Positions 25,698 to 33,829 of a stretch of DNA of 64,000 nucleotides are shown one piece after another (position 1 is the first letter of the stretch; each line of letters begins with the position of its first letter). Both the position numbers and the translations under genes were made by a program. Under the pieces are notes generated by a model that was given only the letters and a program-made list of their open reading frames with translations, was not told where the DNA came from and searched no databases. Source of the DNA: Falsiroseomonas ponticola (lineage in GTDB: Bacteria > Pseudomonadota > Alphaproteobacteria > Acetobacterales > Acetobacteraceae); NCBI RefSeq assembly GCF_016805305.1, contig NZ_JAERQN010000013.1, positions 62,001 through 126,000 on the forward strand. The letters run 5' to 3'.

Positions 25698-27467
25698 GTG
25701 ACCCACGACCCCGTTGATCCCGCGCTCCGCGCCCGCGCCGTCCAGGCCGCGCGCGGCTCCGCCCGCTTCGACCTGCTGCTGATGGGCGGCACCGTCGTCG
25801 ATGTCGCCACCGGCGAACTCCGCGCCGCGGATATCGGCATCGTCGGCCCGATCATCGCCTCCGTCCACGCGCCCGGCAGCCGGGAGGATGCGGAGCGCAT
25901 CGAGGATGTGTCGGGCAAATTCCTCGCGCCGGGCTTCATCGACAGCCACCTGCATTACGAAAGCAGCCTGATGGCGCCGGCGGATTACGCCGCCAGCGTG
26001 GTGCCCGCCGGCACCACCACCTGCGTCTGGGACCCGCATGAGCTCGCCAATGTGCTCGGCCTGCCCGGCGTGCGCTGGGCCATCGATGCCTCCCGCGACC
26101 TGCCGCTGCGCAGCCTGGTGGCCGCGCCCTCCTGCGTCCCCTCCGCGCCGGGGCTGGAAGTGGCGGGCGCCGATATCGGCCCGGCGGAGATGGCGGAGAT
26201 GCTGTCCTGGCCGGAGATCGCGGGCGTCGCGGAGGTGATGGACATGCCCGGCGTGCTGCGCGGCACGCCGCATATGGCGGGCATCGTCGGCGCGGGCCTG
26301 GCTTCCGGCAAGAACGTCAACGGCCATGCCCGCGGCATGGTGGATGGCGATCTCCAGGCCTATGCCAGCGCCGGCGTCACGAGCTGCCATGAGATCGTGG
26401 GGCCGGAGGATTTCCTGCAGAAGCTGCGTACCGGCATGACGGTGGAGCTGCGCGGCAGCCACGACTACGTCCTGCCCGGCGTGCTGACGGCACTCGCCGC
26501 GCTGCCGATGCTGCCGCCCAACCTGGTCTTCTGCACCGACGACATCTTCCCGGATGAGCTGCTGGAGAAGGGCGGCCTGCGCGACACCATCGCGCGAATC
26601 ATCGCGCGCGGGATGAACCCCATCGCGGCGATCCGCTGCGCGACCTTCCATGCGGCGATGCGCCTGAAGCGCGACGACCTCGGGCTGATCGGCGCGGGGC
26701 GGCAGGCAGATATCGTTGTTCTTTCCGACCTGCCCTCGGTCACCGTCGAGCGTGTCTTCACGGCCGGCAAGCTCGTCGCGAAGGATGGCAAGCTGATCGA
26801 GCCCCCGCGCCGCACCAAGGGACCCACGGACACGGTGAAGCTCTCCGCCCAGCCCATCGAATCCTTCATGCCGAGGGTCAACGGCATCGGCGACGGCACG
26901 GCGCATTTGAGAAAAATCGTGGGCGCGCGGCATGGGAAGTGGGGCAGCGTGGAGGTCGCGGTGCGCAACGGCTTCGCGGTCCTGCCGGCCGACCACGCCT
27001 GCATCACCATCATCCACCGCCATGGCCGCGTGCCCGCCACGCCGCAGACCGCGATCATCGAGGGCTGGGGCAATCCCCGCGGCGCCATCGCCACCACCAT
27101 CAGCCATGACAGCCACAACCTGCTGGTGCTGGGCCGCGATCCCGCCGACATGCAGGCCGCCGCCAATGCGCTGATCGAGTGCGGCGGCGGCATGGCCGTG
27201 GCGCGCAATGGCCGCGTCACCGCGCTGGTCCCGCTCCCCATCGCCGGCCTGCTGGCGGAAACGCCGCCGGAGGTCACCGCCGCCAACTTCGCGGCGCTGC
27301 GGACGGAGGCCGACCAGGTGATCGACTGGCAGGGCCCCTTCCGCGTCTTCCGGGCCATGACGGGCCTGTCCCTCGCCTGCAACCCGGCGCCGCACCCGAC
27401 CGACCTCGGCCTGACCGATGGCGCCACGGGCGAGATCTTCGACCCCGCGGAGCCACTTCCCGCCTGA
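25698..27467 (+). CDS. ade: Adenine deaminase
   Basis: Metal-dependent amidohydrolase that converts adenine to hypoxanthine and ammonia. The protein of about 589 residues matches bacterial Ade length. The metal site opens with PGFIDSHLHYESS; DPHELANVLG, HARGM and the C-terminal adenine deaminase domain (ATTISHDSHNLLVLG) are present. The GTG at 25698 has AAGGA six bases upstream and is preferred to an ATG at 25680 that overlaps the stop of the membrane protein gene. It completes the salvage theme with nucleoside hydrolase and phosphoribosyltransferase, although two unrelated genes lie between. Confidence 0.92.
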   Translation: MTHDPVDPALRARAVQAARGSARFDLLLMGGTVVDVATGELRAADIGIVGPIIASVHAPGSREDAERIEDVSGKFLAPGFIDSHLHYESSLMAPADYAASVVPAGTTTCVWDPHELANVLGLPGVRWAIDASRDLPLRSLVAAPSCVPSAPGLEVAGADIGPAEMAEMLSWPEIAGVAEVMDMPGVLRGTPHMAGIVGAGLASGKNVNGHARGMVDGDLQAYASAGVTSCHEIVGPEDFLQKLRTGMTVELRGSHDYVLPGVLTALAALPMLPPNLVFCTDDIFPDELLEKGGLRDTIARIIARGMNPIAAIRCATFHAAMRLKRDDLGLIGAGRQADIVVLSDLPSVTVERVFTAGKLVAKDGKLIEPPRRTKGPTDTVKLSAQPIESFMPRVNGIGDGTAHLRKIVGARHGKWGSVEVAVRNGFAVLPADHACITIIHRHGRVPATPQTAIIEGWGNPRGAIATTISHDSHNLLVLGRDPADMQAAANALIECGGGMAVARNGRVTALVPLPIAGLLAETPPEVTAANFAALRTEADQVIDWQGPFRVFRAMTGLSLACNPAPHPTDLGLTDGATGEIFDPAEPLPA

Positions 27468-27473
27468 TGGGAC

Positions 27474-27502
27474 TTGTTGCGCCGCACCTGGCTCCGTAGC
27501 CT
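27474..27502 (+). promoter_or_regulatory. Possible promoter of the first Bug gene
   Basis: TTGTTG and TAGCCT are 17 bases apart in the 62-base gap after adenine deaminase, ending 27 bases before the ATG at 27530. The match is fair and consistent with other candidate promoters here. Confidence 0.35.
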
Positions 27503-27529
27503 TCGCGTCCAAGGCAATGGAGACCACGG

Positions 27530-28501
27530 ATGCGGCGTCGCCACTGGCTGATGGGCAGCCTCGCTGCCCTCCCCCTGCCCGCCTTCGCCCAGGCCCCGCG
27601 CGCCTGGGCACCACCGACCCGCATGATCATCGGCTATGGCGCCGGCAACATCACGGACCAGGTGGCGCGCGTGCTGCTGGAGGTGATGGGCCAGCGCCAT
27701 GGCTGGCGGACGGCGGCGGAGAACCTGCCCGGCGCCGGCGGCATGCTGGGCGCCAACAACCTGATCCGCGCGCCCGCCGATGGCAGCGTCTGCGGCGTGG
27801 TGGCGGCCGCGGCGCTCACCATCCTGCCGCATATCCAACGCAACCCGCGCTTCGATCCCTTCCCCGATCTGCAGGCGGTGACGGGGCTGGCCATCTCCAG
27901 CTCCTTCCTCGCCGTCAACGCCGCGCTGCCGGTGCGCAGCCTGGCCGAACTCGTGGCCCATGCGCGGTCACGCCCCGCGGACAACCCGGTCTTCTACTAC
28001 TCCCCCGGCAACGCCACCGTGCCGCACCTGAACCTGGAGGCGCTGGCGCGCGGCCTCGACTTCCCGATGCAGCACGTGCCCTACCGCACCAGCGCGGCCG
28101 GCAACACGGACCTGCTCGCCAACCGCGTGCAGGTCACGATGGACAGCTTCTCCATCACCCTGCCGCATATCCAGTCCGGCGCGCTGCGGCCGCTGGCCTT
28201 CAACGGCACGGAACGCCATCCGCTGCTGCCGGAGGTGCCGACCATGGCGGAGGCCGCGCCAGGCATCCAGCTGATGAATGCCTGGATGGCCGTCTTCTTC
28301 CCCAAGGCCACGCCCGCCGCCACGGTGGATCGCGCGGCGGCGGATATCCTGGATGCCGTGCGGTCCCCCGCCTTCGCGGAGAAGCTGCCGATCGGCACCT
28401 CGCCCTTCGCGCTCGGCCCCGCCGAACTGGCGGAGCGCGTGCGCAGCGAAGGCGCGCGGATCGGCCGCCTGATCACGGAGATCGGGCTGACGCCGGACTG
28501 A
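27530..28501 (+). CDS. Bug-type (tripartite tricarboxylate transporter) binding protein
   Basis: Periplasmic binding protein of 323 residues, one of three in the window. It has an N-terminal signal (MRRRHWLMGSLAALPLPAFAQ) and the Bug pattern: IIGYGAGNITDQVARV in the first strand-loop, ENLPGAGGMLGAN, HVPYRTSAAGNTDLL and RPLAFNGTERHPLLPEVPTMAE. Such proteins bind small carboxylates or other solutes. No TctA or TctB membrane partner is nearby, common for the large Bug families of Acetobacteraceae and Burkholderiales. It lies between adenine deaminase and a convergent RidA gene. Confidence 0.9.
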   Translation: MRRRHWLMGSLAALPLPAFAQAPRAWAPPTRMIIGYGAGNITDQVARVLLEVMGQRHGWRTAAENLPGAGGMLGANNLIRAPADGSVCGVVAAAALTILPHIQRNPRFDPFPDLQAVTGLAISSSFLAVNAALPVRSLAELVAHARSRPADNPVFYYSPGNATVPHLNLEALARGLDFPMQHVPYRTSAAGNTDLLANRVQVTMDSFSITLPHIQSGALRPLAFNGTERHPLLPEVPTMAEAAPGIQLMNAWMAVFFPKATPAATVDRAAADILDAVRSPAFAEKLPIGTSPFALGPAELAERVRSEGARIGRLITEIGLTPD

Positions 28502-28510
28502 GCGCCGCCA

Positions 28511-28894
28511 TCAGCAGCAGGCGATGCAGTCGATCGAGACGAGGAAGTCGGGATGCGCCAGGCGGCGGCTCTCGATCGTCTGCCGCGCGGGGTAGTTGCC
28601 GGGCTCGAAATAGGTCTTGAAGATCGCGTCGAACTCCGCGTAGCGGTCCATGTCCGTCAGCGCGATATTCATCTTCACCGCGCGGTCGAGCCCCGTCCCC
28701 GCCTCCTCCAGGATGGCGATGATGTTCTTCATGACCTGGTGGAGCTGCGCGGCGAAATCGCCCTTGGCGATCTGCCGGTCGCCATGGAAGGGCGTCGCGC
28801 CCGTGACATAGACCATGTCCCCCGCGCGCACGGCGTGGGAGACGCCGGAGCGCATCCAGGTGACCTTGGATGAGGTGATGACCTGCCTGTCCAA
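28511..28894 (-). CDS. RidA/YjgF family protein
   Basis: Small cytosolic protein of 127 residues in the RidA (YER057c/UK114) family, whose best-known members hydrolyse reactive enamine/imine intermediates from PLP enzymes; others act in catabolic pathways. Family landmarks are SHAVRAGDMVYVTGATP, VMKNIIAILEEAGTGLDRAVK and YPARQTIESRRL, which includes the conserved Arg, and a final SIDCIACC. The start is a TTG with AGGAG eight bases upstream; no ATG fits. It is convergent with the Bug gene and divergent from the NMT1-like binding protein across 127 bases. Confidence 0.88.
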   Translation of the reverse strand: MDRQVITSSKVTWMRSGVSHAVRAGDMVYVTGATPFHGDRQIAKGDFAAQLHQVMKNIIAILEEAGTGLDRAVKMNIALTDMDRYAEFDAIFKTYFEPGNYPARQTIESRRLAHPDFLVSIDCIACC

Positions 28895-29021
28895 TGCGGT
28901 AGCTCCTGACGGTGGATCAGGACTGTAGCCGCCCCGTCCGACACGGGAACCCACTCCGCTGTTGAATCCGTCCCGCAATCCGGCACACTCCCTGCAATCG
29001 ATTTCGGAGGGAACGGACACC

Positions 29022-30005
29022 ATGATCCGCATCACGCGCCGGCTGCTGCTCGGCACCACCGCCGCCGCGCTCGCCGCGCCCGGCCTTGCCCGCGCGCAGG
29101 CCACCACGCTGAAGGTGAAGGTCTTCCCGGGCCTGGCCAATCTGCCGCTCTTCGCGGGCCAGCATACCGGCGCCTTCGAACGGCGCGGGCTGAACATCGT
29201 CATCGAGAACACGCCCAATTCCGACGTGCTGCGCAACGGCCTGGCCGCGGGCGACCACCAGCTGGTCGTGGCCGGCGTGGACAATGCGGTGGCGATGGCG
29301 GAGGCCGGGCACGACATCGGCATCCTCATCGGCGGCGACAGCGCCTTCAACGCCTTCTACGTGAAGCCGGAGATCCAGGGCTGGGCCGGCCTGCGTGGCA
29401 AGACACTGATCGTGGACGCGCCCAACACCGCCTATGCGCTGGTCGCCTACAAGATGCTGGCGATGAACGGCCTGCCACGCGGCAGCTACGAGATCCGGCC
29501 GACGGGCGGCACCTTCGCCCGCTACGAGCTGATGTTCAACGACCCGACCGCCCATGCCTCCATGCTGAACCCGCCCTTCAGCCTGCAAGCAGAGGATCGC
29601 GGCCTGCGGCGGCTGTCCACGGTGACGGAGGCGGTCGGCCCCTATCTCGGCAATGCGGGCTGGGCGATGCGCGCCTGGGCGGCGGCGAACCGGGACGTGG
29701 TCCACCGCTACCTGCAGGGCTATATCGAGGGCATCCGCTGGATGCTGGCGCCGGCGAACACGGATGCCGTCACGGCGCTGCTGGCGGAGCGGCTGCGCAT
29801 CCCCGCCCCGCTCGCCCGCCGCAACCTCGCCTTGCTGACCGCGCCGGAAACCGGCTCCGCCATCGATGGCCGCTTCGATTTGCAGGGCTTCCGCACCGTG
29901 CTGGCCGTGCGGGCGGAGGTGCTGGGCAGCTGGGGCGGCACGCCGCCCGCCCCGGACCGCTACCTCGACCTCGGCTACTGGGAACGCGCCGTCGCCTCCC
30001 TGTAG
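29022..30005 (+). CDS. NMT1/SsuA-like ABC transporter substrate-binding protein
   Basis: Periplasmic receptor of 327 residues with a signal peptide containing twin Arg (MIRITRRLLLGTTAAALAA, cleavage near ARAQ), so Tat or Sec export is possible. The body matches the NMT1/THI5-like SBP family: FAGQHTGAFERRGLNIVIE, VVAGVDNAVAMAEAG, and ELMFNDPTAHASMLNPPF. These proteins bind sulfonates, pyrimidine precursors, nitrate or aromatic acids. The ATG has GGAGGG upstream. No permease or ATPase is adjacent; the 3' end overlaps the convergent opgC gene by 31 bases. Confidence 0.85.
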   Translation: MIRITRRLLLGTTAAALAAPGLARAQATTLKVKVFPGLANLPLFAGQHTGAFERRGLNIVIENTPNSDVLRNGLAAGDHQLVVAGVDNAVAMAEAGHDIGILIGGDSAFNAFYVKPEIQGWAGLRGKTLIVDAPNTAYALVAYKMLAMNGLPRGSYEIRPTGGTFARYELMFNDPTAHASMLNPPFSLQAEDRGLRRLSTVTEAVGPYLGNAGWAMRAWAAANRDVVHRYLQGYIEGIRWMLAPANTDAVTALLAERLRIPAPLARRNLALLTAPETGSAIDGRFDLQGFRTVLAVRAEVLGSWGGTPPAPDRYLDLGYWERAVASL

Positions 30006-31189
30006 GAGACGCTCCTGTCGCCTTCGCGCCACCGCGCGAAGGCGACCAGCACCATGATCCCCGCCGGGATCAGCGCGAGGTCCAGCAGCAGGCGATCCGC
30101 CGGGAACAGCCGGAACAGCGCCGCCACGATCCAGGACAGGAACAGGCCGAGGCAGAAGACCTGCAGGCTGTTCCGGCCGATCGCCGCCATGGCCTGCGGG
30201 AAGGCCTGGTGCATCCACCGCGCCTCCCGCGGCACCAGCATCGAGACCAGCCAGGCCAGCGACAGCGCATGCGCCAGGCGCAGCGGCGCCAGCACATCCT
30301 TGTCCGTCAGCGCCAGCACCCAGGCCGGCATCTCCGGCGCGAAGCCATGCATGGACAGCTTCACCCAGAAGCCCAGCAGCACCACCGTCACGGCCAGCGA
30401 CACCAGCCACCAGGGCCGCGCCAGCGGCGCCGCGCCATGCAGCGCCCGCCAGCCGAGCCAGATGCCCGTCATGAACAGCACCTGCCAGGCCAGCGGATCG
30501 AAGGCGATGTAGGTGCCGCCCAGCGCCGGCGGCCGCAGCTCGAAGACCTGCGTCGCGACGTAAAGCCCCCAGGGCAGGACCAGCGCCCGCGCGCCGAAGC
30601 GCGTCAGCAGCAGCACGAAGCCCGGCAGCAGCAGCATGCACAGCACGAAGAGCGGCAGCACGCCCATGAAGTCCGGCTGATACAGGCCGACCATCGCGCC
30701 GGGGATGGCGAACCAAGGCTCGCTTGCCAGCCAGCACCAGCCCCCCGCCTCCACCACGCCATCGAGCGGCGTGAAGAGGTCGAAGCCGAAGACCATGGCG
30801 GCGAAGGCGAAGAAGACCAGCAGATGCATCCGCCAGAGCCGGGCCGCCCGCATGAGGATGTCCCGCCACGCCGCGCCGAACCCGTCCCGCGCGAATTTCA
30901 GCGAGAACACCGACCCCAGCACCAGGCCCGAGAGCAGCACGAACTGCTCCGAGCTGTCGGAGACACCCCAGGCCGCATGAATGCCCCAGGCGAAGGCGGT
31001 GCCGAAGGCGTGGCTGACGAAGATGGAGACCTGCATCCACCCCCGCAGCACGTCCAGCCGCAAATCCCTCGGCGGCCTTTTCAGACCCTCAGGCGCCGGG
31101 CGCGGCCTCCGGCCGCTTGGCTCGCCGGACTGCCGGCGGGCCGCGTTCGCGGCCTCGTCCGCCTGCGGCGGCCGCCTTGCCAGCGTCAC
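29975..31189 (-). CDS. opgC: OpgC-like acyltransferase-fold membrane protein
   Basis: Polytopic inner-membrane protein of 404 residues with about ten spans, matching the OpgC family that adds succinyl groups to osmoregulated periplasmic glucans. The family opening RDLRLDVLRGWMQVSIFVSH is at residues about 40-60, and SEQFVLLSGLVLG follows. If translation starts at the ATG that overlaps the upstream stop (ATGA), residues about 5-37 are encoded by the four-hairpin repeat (31086-31171) and would be an unusual basic Pro-rich leader. The true start may instead lie near residue 40. No opgG or opgH glucan synthesis gene is in the window. Confidence 0.82.
   Translation of the reverse strand: MTLARRPPQADEAANAARRQSGEPSGRRPRPAPEGLKRPPRDLRLDVLRGWMQVSIFVSHAFGTAFAWGIHAAWGVSDSSEQFVLLSGLVLGSVFSLKFARDGFGAAWRDILMRAARLWRMHLLVFFAFAAMVFGFDLFTPLDGVVEAGGWCWLASEPWFAIPGAMVGLYQPDFMGVLPLFVLCMLLLPGFVLLLTRFGARALVLPWGLYVATQVFELRPPALGGTYIAFDPLAWQVLFMTGIWLGWRALHGAAPLARPWWLVSLAVTVVLLGFWVKLSMHGFAPEMPAWVLALTDKDVLAPLRLAHALSLAWLVSMLVPREARWMHQAFPQAMAAIGRNSLQVFCLGLFLSWIVAALFRLFPADRLLLDLALIPAGIMVLVAFARWREGDRSVSYREATARSQ
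31086..31171 (-). repeat. Four-hairpin repeat element, copy 2 (start of opgC)
   Basis: In the minus orientation this holds four perfect hairpins in a row: CCGCC-GCA-GGCGG (31159-31171), GGCCGC-GAAC-GCGGCC (31139-31154), CGCCGG-CAGT-CCGGCG (31123-31138) and GCGGCC-GGA-GGCCGC (31102-31116), then ten bases and TGAGGG. The copy between glgC and glgA has the same order and near-equal spacing; the last hairpin and its flanks are identical over 23 bases, while stems two and three differ on both arms and still pair. It lies inside the annotated 5' end of opgC. Confidence 0.6.
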
Positions 31190-31659
31190 GCCGCCACCGG
31201 CAGGAACCGCGCCCGCAGCCGGGCCAGCAGCGCCACCGCCTCCGCCCGATGCGCGAAGAGGACGAAGAGCGACATGAACCAGGTGAAGACCGCTTCCTTG
31301 AACAGCTGCCCGCCATCGCCATAGGGATCGATGCCGAGCGGGCTGACCGTGTGGAAGAAGATCGCGCCCGACATCGTCACCAGCGACCCCACCGCGCCGA
31401 TCATCCGCGTGCGCGGGATCAGCACCAGCACCGCGCAGATGATTTCCTGGATCGCGACGAACAGCCGGAAGGGCTTCTCCCCGCCCGGCGTGCCGAGCCA
31501 GTCGGACAGGATGGTGAAGAGGTAGACCGACCCCTCATTGCCCGTCAGCTTGTACTGCTCGTACCAGAGGAATTCGAAGGCGATCCAGATCGCCGCCGGC
31601 CAGGCCAGCAGCGTGAGGATGCGGTCAGCCTTGGGGGAGAGCGGGATGAAGGGCGACAT
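31186..31659 (-). CDS. Small four-span membrane protein (DoxX-like appearance)
   Basis: Inner-membrane protein of 157 residues with about four hydrophobic segments (about 15-32, 60-82, 86-108 and 120-140). The size and layout resemble DoxX-type small membrane proteins but no diagnostic motif is seen, so the family is tentative. Its stop overlaps the opgC start by four bases, so the two genes form an operon and may both act on the cell envelope. The segment VSPLGIDPYGDGGQLF between two spans is the most distinctive part. Confidence 0.7.
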   Translation of the reverse strand: MSPFIPLSPKADRILTLLAWPAAIWIAFEFLWYEQYKLTGNEGSVYLFTILSDWLGTPGGEKPFRLFVAIQEIICAVLVLIPRTRMIGAVGSLVTMSGAIFFHTVSPLGIDPYGDGGQLFKEAVFTWFMSLFVLFAHRAEAVALLARLRARFLPVAA

Positions 31660-31715
31660 GGGCGGCGTCTCCGCTGGGGATCATGCCCCCTGCTTCGCCG
31701 CCGCCGCACGCGCCG

Positions 31716-32894
31716 TTACGGGACGCGGTGCGTGAACATTTCGTCAGACGGCTCCACCCCGAGCCCCGGCCCATCCGGCAGCACATAGGCCCCCGCCTCG
31801 CAGGCCATGTGCCGCGTGCCGGTCGGCTTCGTCAGGCGCAGGTTCGGGTCGAAGATGCTGTGCTGGTATTCATGGCAGGGCAGTTTCTGCTGGGCGGAGG
31901 AGGCCTGCAGACTCGCCGCCATGAACAGCCCCACGCCGATCGTCGCATGCGGCATGACCTCGACATTGTAGGCGTGGCACAGCGCGCCGATCCGGGCGAA
32001 CTCCGTGATGCCCGTGCGGCCCATCTCCGGCTGGCCGATACCGAAGGCGCGGCGTTCCAGGCGCGGCAGCCATTCGAAGACCGTGCGCAATTCCTCGCCG
32101 AGTGCCACCGGCACGCCGACGCTCCGCGCCACCAGCGTCGTGCCCTCGATATCCTCCGGCGCGCAGGGTGCCTCCGCGAAGGCAAGGCCATGCGGCTCCA
32201 GCCGCCGGATCAGCCGGATCGCCTCCGGCGCCGTGTATTTCCAGTGAAGGTCCGCCATGATCCGCGCGCGCGGGCCGAGCCCTTCCCGCAGCGCCGCGAT
32301 CTCCGCCTCCGCACCCTCATCCGCGACGACGGCGGCGAACTTGAAGCCATCGAAGCCCTTCGCCTGCCACTCCCGCGCGAAGGCCACGCGCTCATCCAAC
32401 GTCGCCTTCGGCAGGCCGGAGACATAGGCCGGGATGCGCCCGTGCCGCCGCCCGCCGAGCAGCGTCGAGACCGGCACGCCGAGCGACTTGCCCAGCAGGT
32501 CCCACAGCGCGATGTCCACCGCCGCCAGCGCATCCCCGTAGAAGCCGCCGAAGAAGCCGCGCACGCGCATGAGGTCGTAGAGATCCTCATGGATCACCGC
32601 CGGCGCCGCGGGGTCGCGCCCTTCCAGCACCGGCGCCAGCACGTCATCCACGATGGCGCGCACCGCCTCCGGCGCCACGATCCCGTAGGTCTCGCCCCAG
32701 CCCGTCAGCCCCTTCTCCGTGTCGATGCGCAGCACCACGCTGCGATCCTTCGTCGGGTAGAGCGTGCGGTTGCCGGCCCGCACGATGTAGCCCGCGCGGT
32801 TGACGAATTCCCCGTCGCGCAGCGGGCCGAGATAGGGGACGTCGCGCGGGATCTCGATGACGAAGGCGCTGACCTTTTCGATCCTGTCAGGCAT
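31716..32894 (-). CDS. Enolase-superfamily sugar-acid dehydratase (mandelate racemase/MLE type)
   Basis: Magnesium-dependent enzyme of 392 residues. It has the MR/MLE capping and barrel domains: metal ligands at D215 (MADLHWKY), E241 (FAEAP) and E267 (ALGEEL), and late catalytic H316 (VMPHATIG) with E342 (HEYQ). The second-strand Lys pair of mandelate racemase is absent (FKFAA), while D215-x-H217 resembles galactonate/mannonate dehydratases, so dehydration of a sugar acid is the likelier reaction. It overlaps the DapA-family gene by eight bases and belongs to the operon led by the IclR/SMP-30 fusion. Confidence 0.85.
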   Translation of the reverse strand: MPDRIEKVSAFVIEIPRDVPYLGPLRDGEFVNRAGYIVRAGNRTLYPTKDRSVVLRIDTEKGLTGWGETYGIVAPEAVRAIVDDVLAPVLEGRDPAAPAVIHEDLYDLMRVRGFFGGFYGDALAAVDIALWDLLGKSLGVPVSTLLGGRRHGRIPAYVSGLPKATLDERVAFAREWQAKGFDGFKFAAVVADEGAEAEIAALREGLGPRARIMADLHWKYTAPEAIRLIRRLEPHGLAFAEAPCAPEDIEGTTLVARSVGVPVALGEELRTVFEWLPRLERRAFGIGQPEMGRTGITEFARIGALCHAYNVEVMPHATIGVGLFMAASLQASSAQQKLPCHEYQHSIFDPNLRLTKPTGTRHMACEAGAYVLPDGPGLGVEPSDEMFTHRVP

Positions 32895-33816
32895 GGGGCG
32901 GATGCATCGTCATGGCGGGCCGCGCCGTCTCGATCAGTTCGCCGATCTCCGCCAGATCGCCCGCATCGAATTTCGGCCCCGCCGCGCGCGCGCCGGTGTG
33001 TTCCAGCAGGAAGCGGCGCTTCAGCACCTCCTTCGTCGCGCGCACCCGGAACGTCATCTGGAAGGCCAGCAGCGGCAGCGTGTCGCGGTAGATCACGCGC
33101 GCCGTCGCGCGGTCACCCGCCTTCCACGCCCGCCACAGCGCGGCATGCGCATCGGCCAGTTCCAGCGCGGGCATGGTGCCGTTGGCGCCGCGCGCCAGCT
33201 CATCCAGCACGAAGCGGGCGCCCGCGCCGCCCATCACGCCATCCAGCCGCCCGTCGGAGGCCGCCAGGATGCGCGTGACATGCTGGCCGCAGGGCAGCGT
33301 CTCCTCCTTCACGTAGCGGATGGCGGGCACGGCGGCGGCCACCGCGGCGACCGCTTCCGGGGACAGCGCCGCGCCATTCGGCGCCGGCGCGTTCTGCAGC
33401 ATGATGGCGATGCCCGGCGCCGCATCCGCCACCGCCGCGTAGAAGGCCGCCTGCTTCGCCACATCCTGCCCGGCATGCGGCGGCGCCATGATCATCGCCG
33501 CCACCGCGCCGGCGGCCATCCCCTCCCGCGCCCGCGCCGCGCTCTCCGCCGGATCGGCGTGGGAGGCACCGACGATGAAGGGCAGGCGCGCCTTCAGATG
33601 CTCCCCCAGCACCGCCACCATCCGCCCGCGCTCGGCGGCCGACAGCGTCTCCACCTCGCTCGCCATGCCGGGGAAGACGATGCCGTCGGACCCCGCCTCC
33701 ACCGCGAAATCGATCAGCCGCCGGAAGGCGGCCTCATCCACCTGGTTGTCCGGCGTGAAGGGCGTGGGCAGCACGGGAAAGACGCCCGAGAGGCCCCCGC
33801 TTGAATGGTGGTTCAT
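32887..33816 (-). CDS. DapA-family aldolase/dehydratase
   Basis: Class I aldolase-fold enzyme of 309 residues in the dihydrodipicolinate synthase/N-acetylneuraminate lyase family. The Schiff-base Lys is K170 (RYVKEE). The normally conserved active-site Tyr is replaced by Gln (IMLQNAP at about 138-144), and the usual GTTGE loop reads GMASE, so this is not a standard DapA. By context it likely cleaves or dehydrates a keto-deoxy sugar acid made by the adjoining enolase-superfamily enzyme. The ATG giving MNHHSSGG is used, 13 bases after the IclR/SMP-30 stop. Lysine biosynthesis is unlikely. Confidence 0.83.
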   Translation of the reverse strand: MNHHSSGGLSGVFPVLPTPFTPDNQVDEAAFRRLIDFAVEAGSDGIVFPGMASEVETLSAAERGRMVAVLGEHLKARLPFIVGASHADPAESAARAREGMAAGAVAAMIMAPPHAGQDVAKQAAFYAAVADAAPGIAIMLQNAPAPNGAALSPEAVAAVAAAVPAIRYVKEETLPCGQHVTRILAASDGRLDGVMGGAGARFVLDELARGANGTMPALELADAHAALWRAWKAGDRATARVIYRDTLPLLAFQMTFRVRATKEVLKRRFLLEHTGARAAGPKFDAGDLAEIGELIETARPAMTMHPPHA

Positions 33817-33829
33817 ATCTGTCGTTTCC

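Noticed and set aside
32887..33816. DapA-family protein as the lysine-biosynthesis enzyme
   Set aside because: The active-site Tyr is replaced and the context is sugar-acid catabolism.
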